A DNA stretch of 64,000 nucleotides from Chitinophaga pinensis (GTDB taxonomy: Bacteria > Bacteroidota > Bacteroidia > Chitinophagales > Chitinophagaceae), in the NCBI GenBank assembly GCA_945878115.1, contig CAMDVD010000009.1, positions 1 to 64,000 of the forward strand, read 5' to 3'. Both the position numbers and the translations under genes were made by a program. The notes beneath the pieces were generated by a model, which saw only the letters and a program-made list of their open reading frames with translations, was not told the DNA's origin and ran no database searches. Shown piece after piece: positions 48,709 to 58,502 of the stretch (positions are counted from its first letter, which is position 1; the number at the start of each line of letters is the position of its first letter).

Positions 48709-49521
48709 ATGAAGAAGAGTTTATTTACTATCGTATGCACATTGTTCGCATTATTTTCTTTTGGGCAATCTAGTTCGGAATATGGATTGAGTATGGGTTT
48801 CAGTGGTTACCTTGGCGATTTACAATCTCCAAATTATACCTACCAAGATCCTGGATTTTTAACTGGTTTTTTTGCGAAATACAATCTCACTTCCGGATTG
48901 AGTGGGAAGGCTTTTCTTAATTTTACTCGTATCCATGCAAGTGATATGAATTCAAGTGACCAAGGACATATCGATAGGAATTTAAGTTTTCGAAGCAATA
49001 TCATGGAGTTTGGATGTATAGGTGAATTTAATGTTTTGCCTTTTGATCCTTTCCATCCAGAAAATAAAAAGTATAGAAGATATTTTCAATGCACTCCATT
49101 TTTTACCTTTGGTTTAAATGTTTTTCATTTTAATCCGCAAACTTATTACAATGGTCAATGGATACGTCTTAATCCATTGCATACAGAAGGTCAAAATTAT
49201 AACTTAACACAATTGGCTATTCCGTTTGGGATGGGTATTAAGTATCAACCAACGCCAAGAATTGTGTGTAGTTTTGAATTAGGATTTAGGAAAACATTCA
49301 CAGACTATTTAGATGATGTGAGTACAAGGTATATTGATCCATCTATCTTAACAGCACAAAATGGGGCTCTATCTGCAGAATTGTCTTATCGTGGAGATGA
49401 GATATTAAATACAACATCTTCCTTGCCAGAAGTTAATTCGCCAAGAGGTAATCCAGACAATAAAGATTGGTATTTAATTAATACATTTTCAGTTAGCTAT
49501 AAATTCTACCATACAAAATAA
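48709..49521 (+). CDS. DUF6089 family outer-membrane protein
   Basis: Signal peptide; SSEYGLSMGFSGYLGDLQSP; EFNVLPFDPFHPENKKYRRYFQCTPFFTFGL. Confidence 0.85.
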   Translation: MKKSLFTIVCTLFALFSFGQSSSEYGLSMGFSGYLGDLQSPNYTYQDPGFLTGFFAKYNLTSGLSGKAFLNFTRIHASDMNSSDQGHIDRNLSFRSNIMEFGCIGEFNVLPFDPFHPENKKYRRYFQCTPFFTFGLNVFHFNPQTYYNGQWIRLNPLHTEGQNYNLTQLAIPFGMGIKYQPTPRIVCSFELGFRKTFTDYLDDVSTRYIDPSILTAQNGALSAELSYRGDEILNTTSSLPEVNSPRGNPDNKDWYLINTFSVSYKFYHTK

Positions 49522-49548
49522 GCTAAATTAATTTCAAAATATACATGT

Positions 49549-49573
49549 AAAAGCCTCCAATTTGGAGGCTTTT
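49549..49573 (+). terminator. Intrinsic terminator after the DUF6089 gene
   Basis: AAAAGCCTCC-AATTT-GGAGGCTTTT. Confidence 0.85.
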
Positions 49574-49710
49574 CGTTTTGGAAATAATTTTTTGTTTAGG
49601 ATTTTTTTATTTTAATAGGGATGGTTTTTTTGGGAATGTTTTTTTTGAATGGTATGGGCTGAAGCCACATTCCTATTCAAAAAAAAATCACTCCAGATTT
49701 ATTTAGAGGT

Positions 49711-50346
49711 TTAAAATAACCCATTCACTTCCGCATCAACCATACGTATCACATTGGCCAAATCTTCTTTATTATCGGCGAAATTTATTTTGTCAATATC
49801 AATAACCAATAGTTTTCCGTCATCATATTTATCTAACCAGTTATTGTAATATTCATTGAGTCTTTTCAAATAATCTAAACGAATATTCTCTTCATATTCG
49901 CGTCCTCTTTTCTGAATTTGTCCAACCAAAGTTGGTACACTACCTTTTAAGTAAATGAGTAAATCAGGAGGGTTCACCATGCCTTTCAAGGTGGCAAAAA
50001 AGTTTTTGTAGTTTTCGAAATCGCGTTTAGACATCAAACCCATTTCATGCAAATTGGGTGCGAAGATATAAGCGTCTTCAAAAATGGTTCTATCTTGTAT
50101 CACTACTTGATCACCTTTTTGAATTTCAACAATTTGTTTTAAGCGACTATTCAAAAAATAAATTTGCAAATTAAAACTCCAACGATGCATATCATTATAG
50201 AAATCGTTTAAGTAAGGATTGTTTTCTACGTCTTCAAAATGCGGAGACCAGTTGAAATGTTTTGCTAGGATGGTAGTTAAGGTTGTTTTTCCTGCGCCGA
50301 TATTTCCAGCAATGGCAATATGTTTTATTTGTTTCTTAGTTGTCAT
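49711..50346 (-). CDS. Deoxynucleoside kinase
   Basis: HIAIAGNIGAGKTTLTTILAKHFNW, QDRTIFEDAYIFA, DLLIYLKGSVPTLVGQIQKRGREYE. Confidence 0.93.
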   Translation of the reverse strand: MTTKKQIKHIAIAGNIGAGKTTLTTILAKHFNWSPHFEDVENNPYLNDFYNDMHRWSFNLQIYFLNSRLKQIVEIQKGDQVVIQDRTIFEDAYIFAPNLHEMGLMSKRDFENYKNFFATLKGMVNPPDLLIYLKGSVPTLVGQIQKRGREYEENIRLDYLKRLNEYYNNWLDKYDDGKLLVIDIDKINFADNKEDLANVIRMVDAEVNGLF

Positions 50347-50434
50347 GGGGGTAGTAGTGGGTTGTAATACAGAAAGCCATTGGCATATTTAAGCAAAGGC
50401 TAAAGTAATTGCTATTCTTTATAAATTATCGGGA

Positions 50435-51439
50435 TTAAGCATAAAAATTAATTCCCATTTTTTTTCTGGCTTCATCTAAAGTACGTGAAGCACTTGCTCT
50501 TGCCTTCTCTTTTCCTTCTTTCATTATACGATGGAGATAGTTTGTATCTTGTTGTATTTCTTTTGTTTTCTCTCTAATGGGTGCAATAAATTGAACCATA
50601 TCTTCACCCAATTGTTTTTTTAAATCACCATATCTTATAGTACATGCTGCATAATTGGCCACAAATTTTTGATAAGTATCTTCTGCACTTACTAATTTTA
50701 ATAAAGCAAAAACATGTTGAATATCGATTGGCATTTCACTATTCATTTCTGTAGGACCTTGATCCGTCTTCGCTTTCATTACTTTTTTGCGAATGGCATC
50801 ATCACTATCGCATAAATACAAAGTGGCATTTTCATTTTCACTTTTACTCATTTTGCCATTCCCATCCAAACTAGGGATTTTAATTAATTCATTACCAAAA
50901 TTGAATGGATGAGGTTCTGGAAACATATCGCCATAGCGATGATTAAATCGTTGAGCAAAAGTGCGAGCCATTTCCAAATGTTGTTCTTGATCTTTTCCTA
51001 CAGGCACATAATGCGCTTTGTGTATGAGTATATCTGCACTCATGAGGGTAGGGTAGGTAAGCAATCCAGCATTCACATTATCGGGTTGCGTTCGTGCTTT
51101 ATCCTTGAAGGAAGCTGTCTTTTCTAATTCACCTTTATACGCCATCATATTCAACATCAAATAGAGCTCTGGGATTTCTGGAATATCACTTTGCACATAG
51201 AGAGTCACTTTATTTGGGTCTAATCCACAAGCAATATTTTCGGCTAAAACTTTAAATACATTTGGTTTTAATTGTGCAGGATCGGGATGTGTAGTAAGTG
51301 AATGATAATCAGCTACAAAAAAATAACAAGGAAATTGATCTTGCATTTTGATATAATTGAGCATGGCACCAAAGTAATTACCCAAGTGAAGATTACCAGT
51401 AGAGCGAATGCCACTCACGACTATTTTATTTTCCATCAA
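50435..51439 (-). CDS. trpS: Tryptophanyl-tRNA synthetase
   Basis: VSGIRSTGNLHLGNYFGAMLNY, PVGKDQEQHLEMAR, GNGKMSKSENEN. Confidence 0.97.
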   Translation of the reverse strand: MMENKIVVSGIRSTGNLHLGNYFGAMLNYIKMQDQFPCYFFVADYHSLTTHPDPAQLKPNVFKVLAENIACGLDPNKVTLYVQSDIPEIPELYLMLNMMAYKGELEKTASFKDKARTQPDNVNAGLLTYPTLMSADILIHKAHYVPVGKDQEQHLEMARTFAQRFNHRYGDMFPEPHPFNFGNELIKIPSLDGNGKMSKSENENATLYLCDSDDAIRKKVMKAKTDQGPTEMNSEMPIDIQHVFALLKLVSAEDTYQKFVANYAACTIRYGDLKKQLGEDMVQFIAPIREKTKEIQQDTNYLHRIMKEGKEKARASASRTLDEARKKMGINFYA

Positions 51440-51562
51440 TAAACTTTTTAAAAATTAGTCTGCGAAAATAGAAATAATAAAGTGGATTCGTTGTTTTCAA
51501 TGGAATAATCCAGAAAAAAATGAGTTCACTAAAAATGTAATAAGAAAGAATTTTTTATTGTC

Positions 51563-51648
51563 GATGTATTGCGGCAACGATTGCAGCGGAAATCCTTTTT
51601 GCTTGCTTTGAAGCAAAAAGATTGTAGCGAAAAGCGTGTGGGCCGCCC
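51563..51648 (-). repeat. Hairpin-bearing dispersed repeat, copy 4 (86 bp, hairpins 1 and 2 absent)
   Basis: GATGTATTGCGGCAACGATTGCAGCGGAAATC + CTTTTTGCTT/AAGCAAAAAG + GCCGCCC. Confidence 0.9.
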
Positions 51649-51688
51649 TAATAATGTTATTTATAAATTGAGTAAAGCCAAAAATAGA

Positions 51689-52615
51689 TTAGGCCTTTGT
51701 CAAATATTTTGCCAATGCCGCATTTACCTTTTGCTCTGTCTCCAAGGCGGAAAGCTCTTGTTTGGCAAAGGTTTCGCCAGTAATATGGTTATATAATTCA
51801 ATATATCTTTCAGAAACTTCTTGGACAAATTCATCGCTCATGTTTGGAATTTCTTGCCCTTCTTTACCCATGAAATCATGCGCGATAAGCCATTCACGTA
51901 CAAATTCTTTGGATAATTGTTTTTGTGCTTCGCCTTTTGCTTGTCGTTCAGCAAATCCATCAGCATAAAAATATCGAGAACTATCTGGTGTATGAATTTC
52001 GTCAATCAAATAAATGGTATCCTCTATTTTGCCGAATTCATATTTTGTGTCTACTAAAATCAATCCTTGTTCGGCAGCCATTTTTTTACCACGTTCAAAA
52101 AGTTGGTAAGTGATATTCTCTAATGCCATCCAATCTTCTTCTGATACCAGTCCACGTTCTATAATTTCTTCTTTGGAAATATCTTCATCATGGCCTTCAT
52201 GTGCTTTGGTGCTAGGTGTAATAATTGGTGAAGGGAATGGGTCATTCTCCTTCATTCCTTCTGGTAAATGAATGCCACAAAGTGTGCGTAATCCGCTTTT
52301 ATAGGTTCGCCATGCATGTCCTGTGAGATTGCCTCGTATAACCATTTCAATTGGAAATGTTTGACAAAGTTTGCCTATGGTAACATTCGGTAAGGGTACT
52401 TCCAAAACCCAATTAGGTACTATGTCTTCCGTTGCTTTTAAAAATTTGGCGGCAATCAAATTGAGCACTTGTCCTTTATATGGAATAGGCTTTGGAAGAA
52501 TGACATCAAATGCAGAAATACGATCGGAAGCGACCATGACTAAATATTGTTGATCGATGGTATGTACATTACGTACTTTGCCTTGATAAAATTGGGTTTG
52601 ATGATGGAACGTCAT
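51689..52615 (-). CDS. purC: Phosphoribosylaminoimidazolesuccinocarboxamide synthase
   Basis: [58 protein letters not shown]. Confidence 0.97.
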   Translation of the reverse strand: MTFHHQTQFYQGKVRNVHTIDQQYLVMVASDRISAFDVILPKPIPYKGQVLNLIAAKFLKATEDIVPNWVLEVPLPNVTIGKLCQTFPIEMVIRGNLTGHAWRTYKSGLRTLCGIHLPEGMKENDPFPSPIITPSTKAHEGHDEDISKEEIIERGLVSEEDWMALENITYQLFERGKKMAAEQGLILVDTKYEFGKIEDTIYLIDEIHTPDSSRYFYADGFAERQAKGEAQKQLSKEFVREWLIAHDFMGKEGQEIPNMSDEFVQEVSERYIELYNHITGETFAKQELSALETEQKVNAALAKYLTKA

Positions 52616-52620
52616 GAAGG

Positions 52621-52628
52621 CAAATGTA
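52621..52628 (-). promoter_or_regulatory. TACATTTG -7-type element 5 nt from the purC ATG
   Basis: Minus-strand TACATTTG-CCTTC-ATG. Confidence 0.45.
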
Positions 52629-52651
52629 ATTTAAAGAATTTATTTTTTAGA

Positions 52652-52714
52652 ATAAGTCGTAAGTCATAAGTAGAAAGGCGTAAGTCGTAAGGTGTAAGTC
52701 GAAAGTCATAAGTA
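52652..52714 (+). repeat. Heptad array (nine GTAAGTC/ATAAGTC units)
   Basis: ataagtc gtaagtc ataagta gaaaggc gtaagtc gtaaggt gtaagtc gaaagtc ataagta. Confidence 0.95.
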
Positions 52715-52817
52715 TTCCGCCTTTGGAATTTGGGATTTAAAACTTTGTAATTTTACAAAAATTTGGATATTAAAAAAATCGCACTATCTTACTCCAAAAT
52801 TTTAAACTAAACTAACT

Positions 52818-54488
52818 ATGAGTTTATTTCTGAAAAAATCATTAGATAAATTATTAGCAGAAGCACAAGAATCTGGCGAACATACATTGAAAAGAACCTT
52901 GGGTTCTGGTGCATTATTGGCATTAGGAATTGGTGCCATCATTGGTGCAGGAATTTTTGTTCGTACAGCAGCAGCCGCAGGAAACCACGCTGGTCCAGGT
53001 GTGATGATATCCTATATTATTGCTGGAATTGGATGTGCATTTGCTGGTTTATGTTATGTAGAATTCGCTTCCATGATTCCAATCGCAGGTAGTGCTTACA
53101 CTTACAGTTATGCAACAATGGGCGAATTAATTGCATGGATAATAGGATGGGATTTAATTCTAGAATACGCACTCGGCGCGGCTTGTGTGGCTATAGCGTG
53201 GAGCGAATATTTGAATAAACTATGCGAACATTACTTTGGTTTTACCATTCCATATCAATTTTGCCATTCGCCCTTTCAAGCCGATTTGGCTTCGGGTATG
53301 CATGGCATAATGAATATTCCAGCATTGTTAATTTTAGGAATTCTTACTTTGATATTGATACGTGGTACCAAAGAATCCGCTAATTTAAATTCCGTAATCG
53401 TTATTATTAAAGTGGTTATTGTACTAATTTTTATAGCATTGGGTTGGCATTTTATTGTACCAGCAAATCATGCTATTATTATACCACCTAATACAGGTGA
53501 ATCTGGTATGTTTGGTTGGAGTGGTGTATTGCGTGGAGCAGGCATTGTGTTCTTTGCGTATGTTGGATTTGATGCGGTGAGTACCGCGGCACAAGAAGCA
53601 AAGAACCCACAAAAAGGAATGCCTATCGGTATTCTAGGCTCTTTGGCATTTTGTACAGTCCTCTATATTTTATTCTCTTATGTATTAACAGGTATTGCAA
53701 ACTATAAAGAATTTAGTGTTACAGGTCCTGGTCACGAAGCTGCTGTTGCTTATGCAATATCGCATTATATGGTGGGCTATGAATGGTTTGCTGGTTTAAT
53801 TACTATAGCCATTTTAGCTGGTTTTTCATCCGTAATTTTAGTGATGTTGCTTGGTCAATCCAGAGTATTTTATAGTATGGCGAAAGACGGTCTATTGCCA
53901 AAATCATTTTCTGAAGTACACCCTAAATTTAAAACACCAGCCAAAGCAAATATGTGGTTGTTCCTACTTGTTGGAGCTTTTGCTGCTTTCATTCCAGGTG
54001 ATATAGTAGGTGATATGTGCAGTATTGGAACGCTGTTTGCATTTATTTTGGTTTCAGCCGGCGTTATCATTATGCGTAAATCTAACCCAGATACACCACG
54101 ACCATTTAGGGTACCATTGGTTCCTTTAATACCTATTTTAGGAATAGCAGTTTGTGGCTTTATGGTATTTGGATTGGGCTGGGAGAATTGGAGTCGTTTG
54201 GTGGCTTGGTTATTGATTGGATTTGATTTGTATTTAATATATAGTTTGAAAAATAGTATTCTGGCTAATCCTGCTACGGAAGGTAAAAAAGGTCGTTTTA
54301 TCAGTTTGATAGGTTTAGCTACTTCTGTTCTATTATTGTTGATGACCTGTATGCATTATGCCAAGGATTTAGATATTTTATGCAGCAGCTTTAATAAAGA
54401 CGAAGCATTCTTTTATTTTGTAATGGTGTTCTCTGTATTGCATTTAATTGGATTTGGAATTAGCTATTTTAAAAAGAGAGGAGTTTAA
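52818..54488 (+). CDS. APC-family amino acid permease
   Basis: LGSGALLALGIGAIIGAGIFVRTA, GLCYVEFASMIPIAGSAYTYSYATMGELIAWIIGWDLILEY. Confidence 0.95.
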   Translation: MSLFLKKSLDKLLAEAQESGEHTLKRTLGSGALLALGIGAIIGAGIFVRTAAAAGNHAGPGVMISYIIAGIGCAFAGLCYVEFASMIPIAGSAYTYSYATMGELIAWIIGWDLILEYALGAACVAIAWSEYLNKLCEHYFGFTIPYQFCHSPFQADLASGMHGIMNIPALLILGILTLILIRGTKESANLNSVIVIIKVVIVLIFIALGWHFIVPANHAIIIPPNTGESGMFGWSGVLRGAGIVFFAYVGFDAVSTAAQEAKNPQKGMPIGILGSLAFCTVLYILFSYVLTGIANYKEFSVTGPGHEAAVAYAISHYMVGYEWFAGLITIAILAGFSSVILVMLLGQSRVFYSMAKDGLLPKSFSEVHPKFKTPAKANMWLFLLVGAFAAFIPGDIVGDMCSIGTLFAFILVSAGVIIMRKSNPDTPRPFRVPLVPLIPILGIAVCGFMVFGLGWENWSRLVAWLLIGFDLYLIYSLKNSILANPATEGKKGRFISLIGLATSVLLLLMTCMHYAKDLDILCSSFNKDEAFFYFVMVFSVLHLIGFGISYFKKRGV

Positions 54489-54513
54489 CAAACAATCAGG
54501 AAGACAAATGCTT

Positions 54514-54568
54514 GTCTCGTACTATAATAAGTCTATAGTTTTACTGTAATCTTATTCTAGTACGAGAC
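54514..54568 (+). terminator. Long-stem terminator after the permease
   Basis: 18-bp stem with one mismatch GTCTCGTACTATAATAAG / CTTATTCTAGTACGAGAC followed by a T tract. Confidence 0.8.
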
Positions 54569-54650
54569 TTTTTACTTCAGCTCACAAACAGCTTTTTTTG
54601 TGGTGAAATAAATAATAAAATTATATTTACTAATTATTAAATAGCATGCC

Positions 54651-57380
54651 ATGATAAAAAACATTTTACTTTTTGGTTTACTTTGTATTTCGTCATTGGT
54701 GCATGCGCAAAATATTTCTGGTATTATTAATGCCTATGCTGGTATTACTAATATTACTTCCAATGTGCTAACTGTTAATAGCAGCACAGGCTTTGCAATC
54801 GGTGATAAAGTAATGGTCATCAAAATGAAAGGTGCACAAATTAATCAAACAAATTCTGCATCTTATGGAGACACTACAAATATGGGAGAAGCAGGGAAGT
54901 ACATTTTTTCCAATATCATTGCTATCACGCCTACTACTATTACACTTAGTCCTTTTTGTAATGTGTTCGCGAATAACTCGTATCTACAAGTAGTAACGGT
55001 ACCACAATATACTAATCCAACCGTATTGCCTGCAGGAATTGTATGTGCGCCTTGGGATGGAGTCTCTGGCGGAATATTAATTTTTGAAGCTTCTGGTATA
55101 CTTACTTTAAATGGAGATGTAATTGGAAGTTTTTTAGGGTATAGAGGTGGCAATATTTTCGGAAATGTTTTTTCTTGTAATAATGCTAATTTCTATTCAG
55201 CCCAAGCTGCTTCTTCTTGGGAAGGGAAAAAAGGAGAAGGTATAGCAGATTATATTGTGGGACAAGAATGCGGTAGAGGTAAACTTGCGAATGGCGGTGG
55301 TGGAGCCGCTTCAGGAAATACTGGTGCTGGTGGTGGTGGCAATGGTGGCAATGGTGGTAATGGTGGATATGAATATAATGGATGCGGAACTACTGTTTTT
55401 AGTTTAGGTTCAAAAGGTATTGCACATCTGAATTCTGCACTCATCATGGGCGGCGGCGGAGGTGGTCCGCAACATGATAATGGACAGACAGTTTACAATG
55501 GTGGTAATGGTGGTAGTATTATATATATCAAAGCCGCACAAATTATTAGTAATGGTGCTGGAATTAAATCAAATGGGGGTTCTGTTCCAACAATTAATGA
55601 TGAAGGTTCATCTGCCGGTGGTGCAGGTGGTAGTATATATTTGACTTGCCCTTTGTATACTGGCTCATTGCTTATTCAAGCAGATGGCGGTAATGGAGGA
55701 TCTAATAACAATACCATTTTTACAAACAATTGTCATGGGCCTGGAGGTGGAGGTGGCGGTGGTCTAGTATGGCTTTCAACAGCCACAATACCAGCAGCGC
55801 TTACTATCACCAAAATTGGGGGTAATGCAGGTTTGATATTAAATCCAGCAAGTACTTGCTATAATACAAATTATAATGCTACGAATGGGGATAGTGGAAT
55901 TATAAAATATAATTTTGTGCCTACTCCGCCGCCGAATCCACCGAGTGTATTCATTGGAAATGATACTACCATTTGTACTGGAACTACCATAACATTAAAT
56001 GCTGGAGCTGGCTATACAAGCTACTTGTGGGATAATGCATCGAATGCGCAAACACGTGTGATTAATGCACCTGGGATTTATTATGTAACAGTTACTACAG
56101 GTGCTGGCTGCACTGGAAGTGACACGATTAAAGTATTACAAAATAATTCAGTGCAAGCGTCATTCATTCCGCAAATTAAATTGGGTTGTATAAATGATAC
56201 GGTTGTTTTTCAAAATACTTCAGTTGGTGCAACGCAATATATTTGGAACTTTGGGGATGCTGGTGGTTCTACGCAAACAAGTCCTACGCATGTATACACT
56301 AATCAAGCTATCTATAATGTGCGATTGATTGCGATTAGTTCACCATGTCGAGATACTATTATCATTCCTATTGATATCCAACATCCATTGAATGCAGTAT
56401 TTGCATTAACGGATTCTATCTGTATTACACAAAATGCAATTGCAACTTCATTGTCAACGCCTATCCTATCATTACATACTTGGTCATGGGGAGATGGAAC
56501 TTCAATAACCACAACGCCGCCACCTTCTTTGGCTGCACATACTTACACCAATGGGGGATTATATACGGTATCATTAACCATTACCGATACACTAGGATGT
56601 ACGGATACCATGAGTCGTGCGCTATATGTAGTACCAGCAACATATGTATCTTTTACAGTATCAGACGATCATGTCTGTGTTGGTGAACCAATATTTATAC
56701 AAGATAGTATTGCCCCACATACCAAAAATTTCATCTGGGATTTTGGAGATGGAAGTAAATCGTACAATATACATCACCCACAACATGTCTATGATTTAGC
56801 AGGCAATTATAATATAACACTTACAGGTCAATACAGTATTTGTCCAGATGCCGTTGCGCAAGTACCCATTGTGGTTGAGCCATATCCAAATGTAAATCTT
56901 GGAAGAGACACTGCTATTTGTCCTGGTGTTACAAGTTCCATTCTATTAAGCGATATCAATAACAATGCGAGTTTATTTACTTGGAGTACTGGTGAAACTA
57001 GCAACAGTATTGTTGTAGCCGAACCGGGGCATTATTGGGTGAAAGCTACAAATGGCGATTGCTCTGTAACAGATAGTATTTGGATTAAAAGGGATTGCTA
57101 TTTGAATATTCCGAATTCATTTTCTCCGAATGGGGATGGACTCAATGATTACTTTTTACCTCGCGAATTATTAGCGAGTGGCTTGTATACTTTTAAAATG
57201 AATATTTTTAATCGTTGGGGCGAAAATATTTTTACAACAACCAAGCTCGATGGACGAGGATGGGACGGTAAATATAATGGGGTTGTTCAACCTGTAGGCG
57301 TATATGTATATGTGATTGATGCTGTGTTTAATAATGCAATCAAGAAAAATTTTACAGGTAATGTTACTTTACTTCGGTAA
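54651..57380 (+). CDS. Gliding motility-associated C-terminal (T9SS type B) protein with Gly-rich region and PKD domains
   Basis: GGGGNGGNGGNGGYEYNG; YIWNFGDAGGSTQTSPTHVYTNQAIYNV; IPNSFSPNGDGLNDYFLP…FNRWGENIFTTTKLDGRGWDGKYNGVVQPVGVYVYVI. Confidence 0.93.
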   Translation: MIKNILLFGLLCISSLVHAQNISGIINAYAGITNITSNVLTVNSSTGFAIGDKVMVIKMKGAQINQTNSASYGDTTNMGEAGKYIFSNIIAITPTTITLSPFCNVFANNSYLQVVTVPQYTNPTVLPAGIVCAPWDGVSGGILIFEASGILTLNGDVIGSFLGYRGGNIFGNVFSCNNANFYSAQAASSWEGKKGEGIADYIVGQECGRGKLANGGGGAASGNTGAGGGGNGGNGGNGGYEYNGCGTTVFSLGSKGIAHLNSALIMGGGGGGPQHDNGQTVYNGGNGGSIIYIKAAQIISNGAGIKSNGGSVPTINDEGSSAGGAGGSIYLTCPLYTGSLLIQADGGNGGSNNNTIFTNNCHGPGGGGGGGLVWLSTATIPAALTITKIGGNAGLILNPASTCYNTNYNATNGDSGIIKYNFVPTPPPNPPSVFIGNDTTICTGTTITLNAGAGYTSYLWDNASNAQTRVINAPGIYYVTVTTGAGCTGSDTIKVLQNNSVQASFIPQIKLGCINDTVVFQNTSVGATQYIWNFGDAGGSTQTSPTHVYTNQAIYNVRLIAISSPCRDTIIIPIDIQHPLNAVFALTDSICITQNAIATSLSTPILSLHTWSWGDGTSITTTPPPSLAAHTYTNGGLYTVSLTITDTLGCTDTMSRALYVVPATYVSFTVSDDHVCVGEPIFIQDSIAPHTKNFIWDFGDGSKSYNIHHPQHVYDLAGNYNITLTGQYSICPDAVAQVPIVVEPYPNVNLGRDTAICPGVTSSILLSDINNNASLFTWSTGETSNSIVVAEPGHYWVKATNGDCSVTDSIWIKRDCYLNIPNSFSPNGDGLNDYFLPRELLASGLYTFKMNIFNRWGENIFTTTKLDGRGWDGKYNGVVQPVGVYVYVIDAVFNNAIKKNFTGNVTLLR

Positions 57381-57463
57381 AGAAATTGTGTTGTAAATTA
57401 AACAGTGCGAGATTGCCAAATCATGAATTATAGCTTACATTTGAGGCTGTAAAAAAAAGTCTT

Positions 57464-58486
57464 ATGTCGGGGATTACAAATACTAATCGAATTGATGTTG
57501 TCAATATTGGGCTACTTCTTTTTTCTTGCTTGTTAGCATTTATTATTCCATTTGAATTATTTTTATTTGCGTATGGCGTACTAGGACCATTGCATTATTT
57601 GACAGAAATTTCATGGTTGCATGATAAGAATTATTTTACCACTGACAAGAGAGATGTGATTCTTCTGGTTGTTGTTTCCCTCATACTTACTATTGTTAAC
57701 TTGAAAGTGTATATTCCAATTGTAAAGGAATTAGATTTTGGTGAGTCTAAGGCAGTGTATACTTTTTTAAATCAAATTATTTTTATTGCGTTCGGAAGCT
57801 CTTTGTTTTTTGCATTAATTAAGAAGCGAATTTATAAAATTGTTGGTGTGCTTATCATTATTTTAATGAGTTTAGTTGTCGAAAATTTTGCTGTAATTTT
57901 TTCCGTATTCTTGCCAACATTAATTCATGTTTTTCTATTTACTTGGTTATTCATGTTGTATGGTTCTTTGAAAACAAAATCAAAAATGGGTTACTTGTCT
58001 GTTGTCTTATTAGCAATTATTCCTTTTATATTATTTTATGCTTTTCCAAATAAACAATTTGTACCCATCTCGGAATATGGAAGAAGTACTTATGGTCCAT
58101 TTGAACAATTGAATATGGAAATATTGAAATTATTTGGCGTACAGTTTCATTCAATAGATAATGTCAAGACAGAGGTTTTTAATTCAAGACTTGGTCTAGC
58201 CATTATGCGCTTTATAGCATTCGCATACACTTATCATTATTTGAATTGGTTTTCAAAAACTAAAGTGATTGGGTGGCATGATATTCCACGAAGTAGGGCA
58301 ATATTTATTGTCTTACTTTGGATTGTTTCTCTTGTGTTATATGGCATCGATTATTCATTAGGTTTCAAATGGCTTTTCTTATTGAGTTTCATGCATGTGA
58401 TGTTAGAATTCCCTTTGAATTATATTTCCTTCGTCGGCATTTTTAAAGCACTGACTGGATCGGGAGTTAAGGCAGTTAGCAAATAA
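57464..58486 (+). CDS. Polytopic membrane protein of unknown function
   Basis: Multiple TM segments; GPLHYLTEISWLHDKNYFTTDKRD. Confidence 0.7.
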   Translation: MSGITNTNRIDVVNIGLLLFSCLLAFIIPFELFLFAYGVLGPLHYLTEISWLHDKNYFTTDKRDVILLVVVSLILTIVNLKVYIPIVKELDFGESKAVYTFLNQIIFIAFGSSLFFALIKKRIYKIVGVLIIILMSLVVENFAVIFSVFLPTLIHVFLFTWLFMLYGSLKTKSKMGYLSVVLLAIIPFILFYAFPNKQFVPISEYGRSTYGPFEQLNMEILKLFGVQFHSIDNVKTEVFNSRLGLAIMRFIAFAYTYHYLNWFSKTKVIGWHDIPRSRAIFIVLLWIVSLVLYGIDYSLGFKWLFLLSFMHVMLEFPLNYISFVGIFKALTGSGVKAVSK

Positions 58487-58502
58487 ATTAAAAAAAAATA
58501 GC

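Noticed and set aside
51569-51796. 75-aa ORF MRQRLQRKSFLLALKQKDCSEKR…
   Set aside because: Translation of repeat copy 4 running antisense into the purC 3' end
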